A program made the translations under genes and the position numbers. Source: a virus. Taken from it: a stretch of 24,630 nucleotides of DNA. The first letter of the stretch is position 1, and every line of letters starts with the position of its first letter. The notes beneath the pieces are model-generated. The model searched no databases, was not told where the DNA came from, and saw nothing but the letters and a program-made list of their open reading frames with translations. Below, piece by piece: positions 7,354 through 14,447 of this stretch. The stretch lies in IMG/VR virus record IMGVR_UViG_3300028840_002089, positions 1 through 24,630 of that record, one strand, 5' to 3'.

Positions 7354-7390
7354 AAACCCAAGGCGGCTTCACGGCTTCTTGGGTTTTTTT
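7354..7390 (+). terminator. Intrinsic terminator
   Basis: AAACCCAAG (7354-7362) pairs perfectly with CTTGGGTTT (7378-7386), and the T-run continues to 7390. The loop contains a further short GGC/GCC pairing. It has the classical Rho-independent form and separates the portal block from the secreted protein at 7420. Confidence 0.85.
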
Positions 7391-7419
7391 ATTAAAACTC
7401 AAGAAGAAGGAGAGGAAAC

Positions 7420-8094
7420 ATGAAAAAAAAGAAATTTTTGAAATTCGGAATCGTTGTGTTTCTGTTGGCGGCCATGCTGACATTCATGGGTGCGTGGAGA
7501 GAGGTAGCCACGATAACCAAGGGGTATTTTAAAGAGATTCGGAACCTGACCGGTGAAGATCTCAATATTTATCAGCCGAAGTTTCATTCCGGTGTGACTT
7601 TACCGGGTTCAACCCCGATTATCAGCGATCCCGTTGTGGTCGATTTGGCGGGTACGTCTTATTATACCATCGACCGGGCCAATGGGTCTGAGTTCTGGAT
7701 TGACGACCATGAGAGCACCCTCGGCACACGGGTTTCAAGCGGTGTTTCTATTCTTCTACCTAAAATAACCGCAAGTTATGACGGTTACGAGGTAAAAATT
7801 TTAAAAGCCCCAGGGTTAACTTCTCCGGGCGGTTCGGGTGCAACGACCTTCAGCGGCACCACGAAGATTGTTATATCAATTGCAGGAACGACCGCATCTT
7901 CTGGAGTCACAGACCATATATGGAATGCAACAACCGGTGTAACCTATGAGTCACAATATGCCACATGGTCAGGTAGCACTACGGAGTTGTGCGAAGTTTC
8001 TGAAATTGATGCCGTTGGCGATTGGTTGAAGTTTAAAGCTTTGTATGACTCTTCCGGCTCCACATGGTATCAGGTAGGCCGTTACATTCAGTAA
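7420..8094 (+). CDS. Secreted protein of unknown function with signal peptide
   Basis: The 224-residue product begins with four Lys residues, a hydrophobic core (IVVFLLAAMLTFM) and a likely cleavage site at FMGA (about residue 25), a textbook Sec signal peptide. The mature part is rich in Ser, Thr, Gly and Val, predicted beta, and resembles virion or appendage beta-sandwich proteins, but no family is recognised. A GAGAGG ribosome site precedes the ATG. It is the only gene between two strong terminators (7354-7390 and 8117-8157), so it is effectively a separate transcription unit unless readthrough occurs. It is the first of a series of signal-peptide proteins in this virion cluster. Confidence 0.75.
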   Translation: MKKKKFLKFGIVVFLLAAMLTFMGAWREVATITKGYFKEIRNLTGEDLNIYQPKFHSGVTLPGSTPIISDPVVVDLAGTSYYTIDRANGSEFWIDDHESTLGTRVSSGVSILLPKITASYDGYEVKILKAPGLTSPGGSGATTFSGTTKIVISIAGTTASSGVTDHIWNATTGVTYESQYATWSGSTTELCEVSEIDAVGDWLKFKALYDSSGSTWYQVGRYIQ

Positions 8095-8116
8095 AACAGA
8101 GCACGCTATCAGAATT

Positions 8117-8157
8117 TTAAAACCTCAAGGGCTTTTTTGGCCTTCGGGGTTTTTTTA
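8117..8157 (+). terminator. Intrinsic terminator
   Basis: AAAACCTC pairs with GGGGTTTT (one U-G pair), and AAGG with CCTT further up the stem, with a one-base bulge between. The stem is followed by a run of seven T. It lies 22 bases after the secreted-protein stop and before the scaffold gene. Confidence 0.8.
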
Positions 8158-8215
8158 TGCCGACCCGAATCCCGTTCGCATTAGCAACGGCTCGGGCGGC
8201 TAAGTCAGGGAATCC

Positions 8216-8248
8216 CGGCAGTAGGGCGACGGCCAAGCTCTACTGCCG
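8216..8248 (+). promoter_or_regulatory. Stable hairpin in the scaffold-gene leader
   Basis: CGGCAGTAG (8216-8224) pairs perfectly with CTACTGCCG (8240-8248) around a 15-base loop. It lies 12 bases before the AAAAGGAGA ribosome site of the scaffold gene. With no T-run it is not a terminator. It could protect a processed mRNA 5' end or set translation level. The rest of 8158-8272 shows no gene or tRNA. Confidence 0.5.
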
Positions 8249-8272
8249 ACTCCCCGCAAAAGGAGAATCAAT

Positions 8273-9298
8273 ATGGCAATCCCAGATCAAGCATTGGCTG
8301 CCGAAAAAAAAGCCGACGAAATGTTGGAAAAAATGATCAATGACGAGACCCCCGGCGAAGAAACACCGGATCTCGACATTGAAGGAGAAGAAAAGGAAGT
8401 CGTTCCGGAAGGTGAGGAACCCGGTCAGGAGCCCGGCGAGGAGCCTGTAGAGGGCCAGGAAGAAGATGCCCCGAGAGAGGATACGGTTGATTACTGGAAG
8501 CAGCGTTTCAAGGTGGTGGAAGGTAAATTGGGGGAAGTCACTACCCTTGTCGATCGAGTCAATAGCCTGACGATCCAAAATGCGGAGTTGTCCCGGCTGT
8601 TGACTGATGCCCGAAAGCCCAAAGAAGATGAGGGGGATGAAGAACCCCCGGAAGATGGGCAGACCTTCCTTAACCTCATGACCGAGGAGGAACGGGAGGT
8701 AGTCGATAGGGATCTCGGTGAGGATTCTCTCGACATTATCGGTAAAGTCGTTCAACGGATAGCCGATGATGCCGTGAAGCCGGTCAAGGATAATGTTGAG
8801 ACGATCCACAGGGAAACCGCGAAAACCAAGGAAGAAGCATATTACGATACCCTCGACGCCGCTTTCCCTGATGGTGAGTGGGAGCGGTGGAACAAGGACC
8901 CGAATTTCAATAACTACATGGCGACCCAAAAACTCCCCTATACCGATACTCCCTACAAGATTGTCCTCCAGGAAGCGGATCGGGCCCTTGATGCCGGTAA
9001 GGTCATCGAAATCATCAACGATTACAAAAAAGCGAATGATCTTCCGGTGTCTCGGAAGAAACCCGTACCGGAGAAGAAACCCGGGCCTCCGAAAAAGCAA
9101 GAACACGTTGACCCGAAACGCGGTGCAGGGCCGGAAATTCCGTCAACCACCACAGGAGACGGAAAGATCTGGACCGTGAAGGAAATTCGGGAATTCTACA
9201 AGGATTCCGCGATCGGGAAAAAGTACACCGAAGAAGAACGGCTAAAAATAGATAAGGATATTTCCAACGCCCACTTGGAAGGGCGGATCAAACAATAA
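8273..9298 (+). CDS. Putative capsid scaffolding protein
   Basis: Scaffold proteins direct capsid protein into a correctly sized procapsid and then leave. The 341-residue protein is placed directly before the capsid gene. It has a Glu/Pro-rich acidic N-terminal third (about residues 20-70), a coiled-coil-like stretch (about 75-115), further acidic linkers, and a Lys/Pro-rich segment (about 262-290) followed by a short helical C-terminal domain ending in ISNAHLEGRIKQ, likely the capsid-binding end. This build is typical of podovirus scaffolds. AGGAG precedes the ATG. The call rests on position and composition, not on a sequence motif. Confidence 0.8.
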   Translation: MAIPDQALAAEKKADEMLEKMINDETPGEETPDLDIEGEEKEVVPEGEEPGQEPGEEPVEGQEEDAPREDTVDYWKQRFKVVEGKLGEVTTLVDRVNSLTIQNAELSRLLTDARKPKEDEGDEEPPEDGQTFLNLMTEEEREVVDRDLGEDSLDIIGKVVQRIADDAVKPVKDNVETIHRETAKTKEEAYYDTLDAAFPDGEWERWNKDPNFNNYMATQKLPYTDTPYKIVLQEADRALDAGKVIEIINDYKKANDLPVSRKKPVPEKKPGPPKKQEHVDPKRGAGPEIPSTTTGDGKIWTVKEIREFYKDSAIGKKYTEEERLKIDKDISNAHLEGRIKQ

Positions 9299-9304
9299 AA
9301 TTTC

Positions 9305-9358
9305 CGGGTCTGACGAGCGAGGGTTTTTACCCGAGTGGCGGGGGCCGGTTCTCCCGCC
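9305..9358 (+). promoter_or_regulatory. Structured leader of the capsid gene
   Basis: Two hairpins lie between the scaffold stop and the capsid start. CGGGT (9305-9309) pairs with ACCCG (9329-9333), and TGGCGGG (9336-9342) pairs with CCCGCCA (9353-9359). The first holds a run of five T in its loop but none after the stem, so neither is a standard terminator. A strong AAAGGAGA ribosome site follows at about 9398-9405. They may stabilise the capsid mRNA. Confidence 0.45.
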
Positions 9359-9411
9359 AGCCTGGACAGTAGCCAACCGGGGTGAATCTACCAAAAAAAA
9401 GGAGATGAATT

Positions 9412-9549
9412 ATGGCAGATTATCCAGTTTCGGTAGGCGTTACAACCATGTCTTCAACGTACATTCCGGAGATATGGAGTGGTAAAACCCTTGTTAAATT
9501 TTATAAATCGACGGTGTTCGGGGAAATCGCGAACACCGACTATGAGGGT
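9412..9549 (+). CDS. Major capsid protein, exon 1
   Basis: The first 46 residues of the capsid protein. They carry the conserved opening of P22-coat-like capsid proteins (STYIPEIWSGKTLV, then FGEIANTDYEG). The frame meets a TAA at 9550-9552, which is the first codon of the intron, so unspliced RNA yields only this short peptide. The exon ends GAGGGT, which pairs with GCCCTC in the intron (9566-9571) to form the P1 helix with a U-G pair at the splice site. The ribosome site AAGGAGA is eight bases upstream of the ATG. Joined to exon 2 the protein has 303 residues with a phase-0 junction. Confidence 0.9.
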
Positions 9550-9758
9550 TAATTGAGATAATTTGGCCCTCTTTAAACCCTGTGAATTGCTGGAACACCC
9601 TAAAGCCTGTACGCCACAACGTGGCCGGTAACGGCGAGCGTGATGGCCTGAAAAGCGACAGGATGAAACAATGGGCAATCAGCAGCCAAGCCCCCCGGAA
9701 ACGGGGTGAAGGTTCAACGACTAAGGGAAGTAGCCTAAACTTCGGCAAGGCAAAACCC

Positions 9759-10349
9759 TCACGAGCGCAGGGCTTTTTTTCGAGGTTTCTTGTCAGGGCC
9801 TCTACCTTTTTTGCCGATATGGTGTTTTGCGGTATGTGCGGAAAGCGGCATTATTTCAAGGTTCTCAATGCGATTGTCGGCTTTGTCTCCATTTATGTGA
9901 TGGATCAATTCCCTTGGGTCAAGGATTCTGCCAAGGCGTTCTTCCATGACAAGCCGATGCTTTCTAACGTACCCTTTGCTGTCAGCGTGTGGGTGTTCAG
10001 GACATTGGACCATGATGTATCCGTTGTGCGTAATGATGTACCCTTTATGGTATCTGTCGGGAATGGCGATTCCGTGTTCTCTTCCTGCCCTGGAAATAGA
10101 GGAAGAGGAAAACTTAAGGATTTTGCCAATTTCGGGGGCAGTAAAGCCTTTAGCAGCAAGCCCCTTCACTTTGTCAGTGGGTACAGTTCGGCGCTTTTTT
10201 TCAATGCCAAACCTATTCATGTAATTCAGGACACATTTTTTACTGACACCATATTTTTGGGCAATTTTTACGGTAGAGTGAAGATCGCTGTAGTCTTCCT
10301 CAAGCATTTGCTTGGTAAACACTACATTAAGTATTCTTCTTCCTTGCAT
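9759..10349 (-). CDS. HNH homing endonuclease encoded antisense in the intron
   Basis: The enzyme would cut intronless copies of the capsid gene, so that repair copies the intron in. The 196-residue product has two helix-turn-helix-like segments (about residues 24-50 and 58-94), likely for target recognition, then an HNH_3-type domain: GYVRKHRLVMEERLGR (126-141), LIHHINGDKADNR (148-160, with H150, H151, N153, D158, N159), ENL and a distal H172. The Lys/Arg-rich tail may bind DNA. A strong GGAGG lies seven bases before the ATG on the minus strand, and a promoter-like pair lies further upstream at 10375-10404. Expression opposite to the intron RNA is unusual: the gene must be read from its own promoter. 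Confidence 0.92.
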   Translation of the reverse strand: MQGRRILNVVFTKQMLEEDYSDLHSTVKIAQKYGVSKKCVLNYMNRFGIEKKRRTVPTDKVKGLAAKGFTAPEIGKILKFSSSSISRAGREHGIAIPDRYHKGYIITHNGYIMVQCPEHPHADSKGYVRKHRLVMEERLGRILDPRELIHHINGDKADNRIENLEIMPLSAHTAKHHIGKKGRGPDKKPRKKALRS

Positions 10350-10374
10350 AACTTAACCTCCTGTGTTTTGGGTA

Positions 10375-10404
10375 ACTATATCACCATAAGCACCCATTTC
10401 GCAA
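10375..10404 (-). promoter_or_regulatory. Sigma70-like promoter for the antisense endonuclease gene
   Basis: Read on the minus strand, TTGCGA (10404-10399) and TATAGT (10380-10375) are 18 bases apart, matching 4 of 6 and 5 of 6 consensus positions. The -10 lies 25 bases upstream of the endonuclease start codon, leaving room for the GGAGG site. It falls between the endonuclease start and the 3' half of P7, so it does not disturb the catalytic core. Confidence 0.5.
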
Positions 10405-10480
10405 GTAAAAAGATGATATAGTCTGAGCTTGTCGGAGACGGCAAGAAGGCAGGATAAAGAGCCTGTCGATAACACAACTG

Positions 10481-11254
10481 GAAATCAAGGCATACGGCGA
10501 TAAGGTCCACATCCGGATTATCCCCGACATTACCATCAATGACTATACCATCGGGCAAAAGCTCAACCGGGAACGCCCGGCCACGGCAGACGTTGAACTC
10601 GATATCGATCATGGCAAGTATTACTCGTTCAAGATCAACACGGTCGAGAAGGCCCAGGCGGACATCAACTATATTGAAAAGTGGTCCGACGATGCCGGGC
10701 AGCAGATGTCGATTAAAATTGATAGTGATATTCTGGGCGATGTTTACTCCGATGCCCATGCGAGCAATGCCGGGGCCACGGCGGGGGTTAATTCCTCCGC
10801 GTTCGATCTCGGTACGGCGGCAGCCCCGGAGAGCATCGATAAAACCAATATTCTCGATTATATCGTCGATCAGGGGACCGTCCTGGATGAACAGAACGTT
10901 CCGCAAACTTCCCGGTGGTTGCTCTTTCCCCCGCTTTTCTGCGGTATGATCAAGAAATCCGACCTGAAAGACGCTTCATTGGCCGGGGACGGAGTATCGA
11001 TCATGAGGAATGGGAGGCTTGGGACCATCGACCGATACACCATTTATTCAACCAACAACCTGAACTCTACTGCGGGCGTTTTCGATTGCATGTCGGGACA
11101 CCCGACCGCCATCACTTTCGCCTCTCAGTTGGTCGAAAACCGGATCATCCCGGATCCTGACGACTTCGGGGATATCATGGAGGGTCTACAGGTCTTCGGG
11201 TACAAGGTTATCAAGTCCGAATCCCTGGTTCATTTCGTGGCCCAGAAAGCGTAA
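10481..11254 (+). CDS. Major capsid protein, exon 2
   Basis: This exon gives 257 residues and completes the 303-residue capsid protein. The frame is open through the splice site, and the joined sequence reads TDYEG followed by EIKAYGDKVHIR, the continuous conserved segment expected in P22-coat-like (HK97-fold) capsid proteins. Further family-like parts are PDITINDYTIGQ, the strand-rich YYSFKINTVEKAQ and the C-terminal DRYTIYSTNNL and KVIKSESLVHF. It has no start or ribosome site of its own at the 5' edge; an internal ATG at 10706 is not needed. A GC hairpin follows the stop at 11260-11280. The insertion point lies in a highly conserved codon stretch, as is usual for homing introns. Confidence 0.92.
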   Translation, partial: EIKAYGDKVHIRIIPDITINDYTIGQKLNRERPATADVELDIDHGKYYSFKINTVEKAQADINYIEKWSDDAGQQMSIKIDSDILGDVYSDAHASNAGATAGVNSSAFDLGTAAAPESIDKTNILDYIVDQGTVLDEQNVPQTSRWLLFPPLFCGMIKKSDLKDASLAGDGVSIMRNGRLGTIDRYTIYSTNNLNSTAGVFDCMSGHPTAITFASQLVENRIIPDPDDFGDIMEGLQVFGYKVIKSESLVHFVAQKA

Positions 11255-11259
11255 ACCAA

Positions 11260-11280
11260 ACGGGGACCAGGTGTCCCCGT
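11260..11280 (+). terminator. GC hairpin after the capsid gene
   Basis: ACGGGGAC (11260-11267) pairs perfectly with GTCCCCGT (11273-11280) around a five-base loop, starting six bases after the capsid stop. No T-run follows, so it is more likely an mRNA-protecting or processing hairpin, or a weak terminator, than a strong stop. Confidence 0.5.
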
Positions 11281-11313
11281 AATTCAAAAAAGAAGCATTG
11301 GAGGACATAATTT

Positions 11314-11766
11314 ATGGCTACTTATACCGGTACAATCAACGTCGGGGCGACCGAAATATCGAACCTCGAATTTCACAGAATGTTCGTGATGAAAATGCGC
11401 CTGGTTATCGCCACGGAGATGGCGGCCCAAACCACACCCGCTGCGAACGGGTATTTCACCATTGCGGACGTGATCAAGATGGCCACATGGCCGGCGCGGT
11501 GTGTGCCGCTGCTCCTTATGACTGAAGTTGTTACGCCATCCACGGCCGCGGCCACGGCGGATATCGGGTTTGCAGGGGGGCAGGAGCTTGAAGCGGGTTT
11601 CGATTGCGACGCGGCCGCGGGAACCTGCACCACGGATAGCTGCATGGATGCGGCGGTTGCCTCCGGTTTCATAGACGGTGATACCGTCGATTTCGAGGTT
11701 TTGACCGCGAATATGTCCGATGGCGATTACAGGTTCTATATCGTCGGCTTCGATATGGACGCCTGA
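11314..11766 (+). CDS. Putative capsid decoration or structural protein
   Basis: The 150-residue product follows the capsid gene at once and is bounded by hairpins on both sides, which suggests high, independent expression. It is Ala/Thr/Gly-rich and predicted beta. It has four cysteines in the mature core, three of them close together (CDAAAGTCTTDSC, about residues 93-105), which could be cross-linked. It has no signal peptide. GGAGG lies nine bases before the ATG. No family is recognised; the decoration role is inferred from size and place. Confidence 0.6.
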   Translation: MATYTGTINVGATEISNLEFHRMFVMKMRLVIATEMAAQTTPAANGYFTIADVIKMATWPARCVPLLLMTEVVTPSTAAATADIGFAGGQELEAGFDCDAAAGTCTTDSCMDAAVASGFIDGDTVDFEVLTANMSDGDYRFYIVGFDMDA

Positions 11767-11796
11767 TCGTAAACACCTTTTTTACCAAAAAACCTG

Positions 11797-11824
11797 AAAA
11801 CCGGGGTTTACAGCCCCGGTTTTT
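11797..11824 (+). terminator. Strong intrinsic terminator
   Basis: AAAACCGGGG (11797-11806) pairs perfectly with CCCCGGTTTT (11814-11823), with a seven-base loop and one further T. It closes the scaffold-capsid-decoration block. The next gene begins 19 bases later, so the genes after it need readthrough, antitermination or their own promoter. Confidence 0.85.
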
Positions 11825-11842
11825 ATTTAAGAGGAGATGAAA

Positions 11843-12202
11843 ATGCCTAAATTTCTAAGGAAATCAGACCCGACTTCAACACAGATATTCAATTGGAGCG
11901 CGGCTCAGGCTGCCAAACCGGGCATGATCGAATGTGACGAAAAGGGTACGCCAACCATGTCATTGGCCCTGGAACCGAGGGCCAGGGGGAAGTACATTTC
12001 CCAGATGAACAAAGCCGACCTCACCCGGTTCGTAAAGGAAGAATACGGCCTTGAAGTCGATCAGGAGATGAGGGTGGAGGATGTCCGGGCATTCGCTACG
12101 GGGGAAAAGGCCGCAAGGGAAGAGGCTGTTGCAAAGTTGATCGAAAGCCTTTTCGGGAAGGCCATAACGCGCGGGGAGTCTCCCGACGATGACTTTCGAT
12201 GA
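11843..12202 (+). CDS. Hypothetical protein in the head-tail block
   Basis: The 119-residue product is not recognised. ATG 11843 is chosen over ATG 11837 because GAGGAG (11831-11836) abuts the latter and lies six bases before the former. The protein has a short beta-like N-terminal part and a helical, charged C-terminal part containing LTRFVKEEYGLEVD and KAAREEAVAKLIESLFGK. Its end overlaps the connector-like gene by 14 bases. Its position after capsid and decoration genes suggests a head completion or assembly role. Confidence 0.6.
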   Translation: MPKFLRKSDPTSTQIFNWSAAQAAKPGMIECDEKGTPTMSLALEPRARGKYISQMNKADLTRFVKEEYGLEVDQEMRVEDVRAFATGEKAAREEAVAKLIESLFGKAITRGESPDDDFR

Positions 12203-13148
12203 TATCATTGGAGATCTCGGGAACGACCCTACGGGGCCCCAGGAGGGCATGAAGAAGGACTTGATCCTGAAGGCCTTACAGGACCTTTGCCGAAAGACGT
12301 TTGCCTATTCGGAACTATTCGCTTTCCTTTCAACTGCCGGGACCTATGAGCACACCTTGACGCCTTCGGTGTCGAATACGTCCGTTATCGGGGTATTGCC
12401 GAACAGTGCCCGGATTGCAACAGTCAATTCCCCCGTTCCATCGGCGGCAGCCGGAACCGATGCGGGAGTTCTCGTGAGCGGCACGACCTATTATTACAAG
12501 GTTACGGCCTGTTGTGATGATTATCGCGAAACCCTTCCGTCTTCGGTTTGTTCAGCGAAAGCCGACGCCAACGGGAGCATCGATATCAGTTGGTCCGCTA
12601 TCGAGAATGCCGACAGCTACAAGGTTTATGGCCGAACAGACGGCAATTGGCTCTATATGGCCGAGGTCACGTCAGGGGTTGCGTATACTGATGATGGGAG
12701 CGATACACCGGCTGGAGCCATCCCCACGAAAAGCCCCCTCATGCGAGACATCAAGCTTGTCAACGAAGCCTTCCTACAGACCTTCAACCGTTATTGGAGG
12801 GGTTATGAGAGCGACAACGTTACCGGCGTGATCTATGACGGAAAAACGACACTGGCCCTGAATAGAATTCCGGTAACAACGGGGATAGGCTTTCAGGTGC
12901 AGCAGGTCCTTTACCCTACCGGCGTAATCGACATTCCGACCGTCCTTGAATCCTACGTGAGCGCAATCACCGATTTCGTCAAATGGCGACTCTACGTCAT
13001 GCCCCCATCCAAAACGATCACATGGAGCAATATCGATTTGGGCTTGCAGTACCGGAAGGATTATTTTCGGCAAATGTTCGAACTTCGGGGGAAGGTCGTG
13101 AGGAGCTTCGGGGGTGAACACAGGGTAACGCCTCAGTTTTTTTGTTAA
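12189..13148 (+). CDS. Putative head-tail adaptor with inserted Fn3-like domain
   Basis: The 319-residue protein has ends typical of podovirus adaptor proteins: an N-terminal helix DLILKALQDLCRKTFAYSE (about 24-42) and a helical C-terminal region (VSAITDFVKWRLYVMPP, then LQYRKDYFRQMFELRG, about 260-305). Between them, about residues 95-175 look like a fibronectin type III or Ig-like domain (TTYYYKVTACCDD, DISWSAIENADSYKVYGRT, then AYTDDGS). Such domains are common surface add-ons in phage virions. It overlaps the previous gene by 14 bases, with GGGGAG upstream of the ATG. It has no signal peptide, unlike the next gene. Adaptor role: inferred from pattern and place. Confidence 0.65.
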   Translation: MTFDDIIGDLGNDPTGPQEGMKKDLILKALQDLCRKTFAYSELFAFLSTAGTYEHTLTPSVSNTSVIGVLPNSARIATVNSPVPSAAAGTDAGVLVSGTTYYYKVTACCDDYRETLPSSVCSAKADANGSIDISWSAIENADSYKVYGRTDGNWLYMAEVTSGVAYTDDGSDTPAGAIPTKSPLMRDIKLVNEAFLQTFNRYWRGYESDNVTGVIYDGKTTLALNRIPVTTGIGFQVQQVLYPTGVIDIPTVLESYVSAITDFVKWRLYVMPPSKTITWSNIDLGLQYRKDYFRQMFELRGKVVRSFGGEHRVTPQFFC

Positions 13149-13160
13149 GCGAGGTAGGCT

Positions 13161-13892
13161 ATGAATCGTAAATTTCCATTGATCATTGTACTATTTCTGG
13201 TTCTTTTCTTTTCCTGCCACTCCTTGTTTGCGGCCTCCCGGAGCACGAACGACAAGACCGTTGCGGATCTCGTTGCAGAATCCCGGTATCTTCTTGATGC
13301 GATAACGGAAAGCGGCACAACCGACCCGATGTTCCCCGATGCCTTCATGGAGGTGTGGGTAAACAACGGGATTAAGAACGTCGCCTCCTGGACGCATTGC
13401 GTGGAAGACTCCGAACGGCATATTCTGAACAGCGGTACGTCCGAATATGCCATGACCTCCAATTACATCACCATCAAAAAGGTCATGTATCAGAGCGGGG
13501 CGACTGATTACAAATCGTTGACCCACGGAACCGACGATGCAAGAGGAAAAAACGAAGGTAACGTTGCTCATCCAGAGTTCTGGTATGAGGGGATTGGTAC
13601 GGTCGGCGTTTACCCCCTGCAGGATGCCGAATACACCACAGTCACAGGCAACACCATCTATGTGACGTTCGTTCCCACCCACACGACTCTTGCCGCAGGC
13701 GACACCGTTACGACCCCGCAACAATACAACGATTTGATTGTCTACTATACGGTCGCCAAAGCCCTTTTCAAAGACCGGAAGCTTACTGCACTCAGGGTTG
13801 TCATGGAACTTTACGCAATGGAAGCCGATCGATACAGGCAGGATTTCATATACAAGCCAAAAAAATCATTGGATGAGGTTGTAAATCAATAA
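13161..13892 (+). CDS. Adaptor-like protein with a Sec signal peptide
   Basis: The 243-residue protein starts with MNRK, a strong hydrophobic core (LIIVLFLVLFF) and a likely cleavage site after SLFA (residues 21-24), so it should be exported or membrane-anchored. The body is like phage head-tail adaptors: a helical start (TVADLVAESRYLLDAI), a central DPMFPDAFMEVWVNNGIKN segment, and a C-terminal helical pair (YNDLIVYYTVAKALFKD, then MELYAMEADRYRQDF). GAGGTAGG precedes the ATG. If the resemblance is right, export is surprising for a protein that should bind the portal in the cytoplasm. The signal peptide could also be an added membrane tether. Adaptor assignment is moderate; the signal peptide is clear. 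Confidence 0.65.
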   Translation: MNRKFPLIIVLFLVLFFSCHSLFAASRSTNDKTVADLVAESRYLLDAITESGTTDPMFPDAFMEVWVNNGIKNVASWTHCVEDSERHILNSGTSEYAMTSNYITIKKVMYQSGATDYKSLTHGTDDARGKNEGNVAHPEFWYEGIGTVGVYPLQDAEYTTVTGNTIYVTFVPTHTTLAAGDTVTTPQQYNDLIVYYTVAKALFKDRKLTALRVVMELYAMEADRYRQDFIYKPKKSLDEVVNQ

Positions 13893-13907
13893 TCGGGAGA
13901 ATTTAAA

Positions 13908-14438
13908 ATGAAAAAAATATTGATCAGTTTATTTCTGGCATCCCTTTTAATTCCTGCCTTTTCGTATTCGGCGGATAGCAGCACATATACCCTTGATCTG
14001 GGGGCCGGGATTACCTACCCCTCCGATGGAGACCCGCCTTCCGGCACGACTATGGTGGGGTCCGGTACGTCGATTCTCGTAATTTCCACAAAAGGGCTCA
14101 AGAGGTCGCACGGAAGAAATACTATCGCGAATATCGGGGAACTTGAGGGTTATTTCACCTTTCAGCTATCGGAGGTCACGCCCTGCCAGAGCCAGTTGAG
14201 CGCAGGCGGGGACTGGTCAGGCACGACGCTTACGGTGCAGTACAAAACCTCGAACCACGACACCGATGAGCATTGGGCCGCCGAGACCGCCACAACCATC
14301 CTGAACGGCGTTGCCATATCCGGCACCACGCGGGTAAAAGTCAACATGACGCCCACCTGGGCCAAGTTTATGAGGCTGGAAGTGGTGTCGGGCATTACCG
14401 CTCTCGGATGGTTGAGCGGCGTGCTGTACGCGAAATAG
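13908..14438 (+). CDS. Secreted beta-rich protein of unknown function
   Basis: The 176-residue product has a clean signal peptide (MKKILISLFLASLLIPAFSYS, cleavage before ADSS near residue 22). The mature part is Ser/Thr/Gly-rich with alternating strands, including TTLTVQYKTSNHDTDEHW and a C-terminal WAKFMRLEVVSG, resembling jelly-roll virion or surface modules. No family is recognised. It begins 16 bases after the adaptor-like gene, behind GGGAG, and is followed after nine bases by another signal-peptide gene, so the three are likely co-translated. Confidence 0.65.
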   Translation: MKKILISLFLASLLIPAFSYSADSSTYTLDLGAGITYPSDGDPPSGTTMVGSGTSILVISTKGLKRSHGRNTIANIGELEGYFTFQLSEVTPCQSQLSAGGDWSGTTLTVQYKTSNHDTDEHWAAETATTILNGVAISGTTRVKVNMTPTWAKFMRLEVVSGITALGWLSGVLYAK

Positions 14439-14447
14439 GGGAATGTT

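Larger units (their letters stand above)
9550..10480 (+). ncRNA. Group I self-splicing intron in the capsid gene
   Basis: Core elements visible: P1 (exon 9544-9549 with 9566-9571, U-G at the splice site); a short P3 (CCCT 9578-9581 with AGGG 9724-9727); P4 (TGCTG 9588-9592 with CAGCA 9680-9684); the conserved CAATCAGCAGCCAAGCC block at 9675-9691; P7 (GACTA 9719-9723 with TAGTC 10419-10423), inside the typical GGTTCAACGACTA and GATATAGTC sequences; P9 (10428-10434 with 10439-10445, GAGA tetraloop); and a terminal G at 10480. P10 can form between 9561-9564 and 10482-10485. The intron is 931 nt; about 600 nt of it, between the two halves of P7, hold a homing endonuclease gene on the opposite strand. 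Confidence 0.93.

Noticed and set aside
8158-8272. Possible tRNA or small RNA gene in the scaffold leader
   Set aside because: No cloverleaf or T-arm GTTCRANNC sequence; only one stable hairpin.
8240-9106. 288-codon minus-strand open frame
   Set aside because: It is the complement of the scaffold gene; its Phe/Arg/Gly-rich sequence is what the Glu/Lys-rich sense strand produces in reverse, and it has no ribosome site.
9754-9780. Weak hairpin with T-run as a terminator within the intron
   Set aside because: The stem is only 4 bp (CCCT with AGGG) and lies just after the P3/P7 core; it may end the endonuclease transcript on the minus strand, but evidence is too thin to list.
9582-10421. 279-codon plus-strand open frame inside the intron
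   Set aside because: It runs through the conserved intron core and mirrors the HNH gene on the other strand; the protein is Phe/Ser-rich with no domain, and the minus-strand gene has the motifs, ribosome site and promoter.
10376-10906. 176-codon minus-strand open frame across the intron 3' end and exon 2
   Set aside because: Shadow of the capsid coding strand, no recognisable protein pattern.
13161-13250. Lipoprotein signal (Cys at residue 19) in the adaptor-like protein
   Set aside because: The preceding residues F-F-S do not match the lipobox; a signal peptidase I site after LFA fits better.
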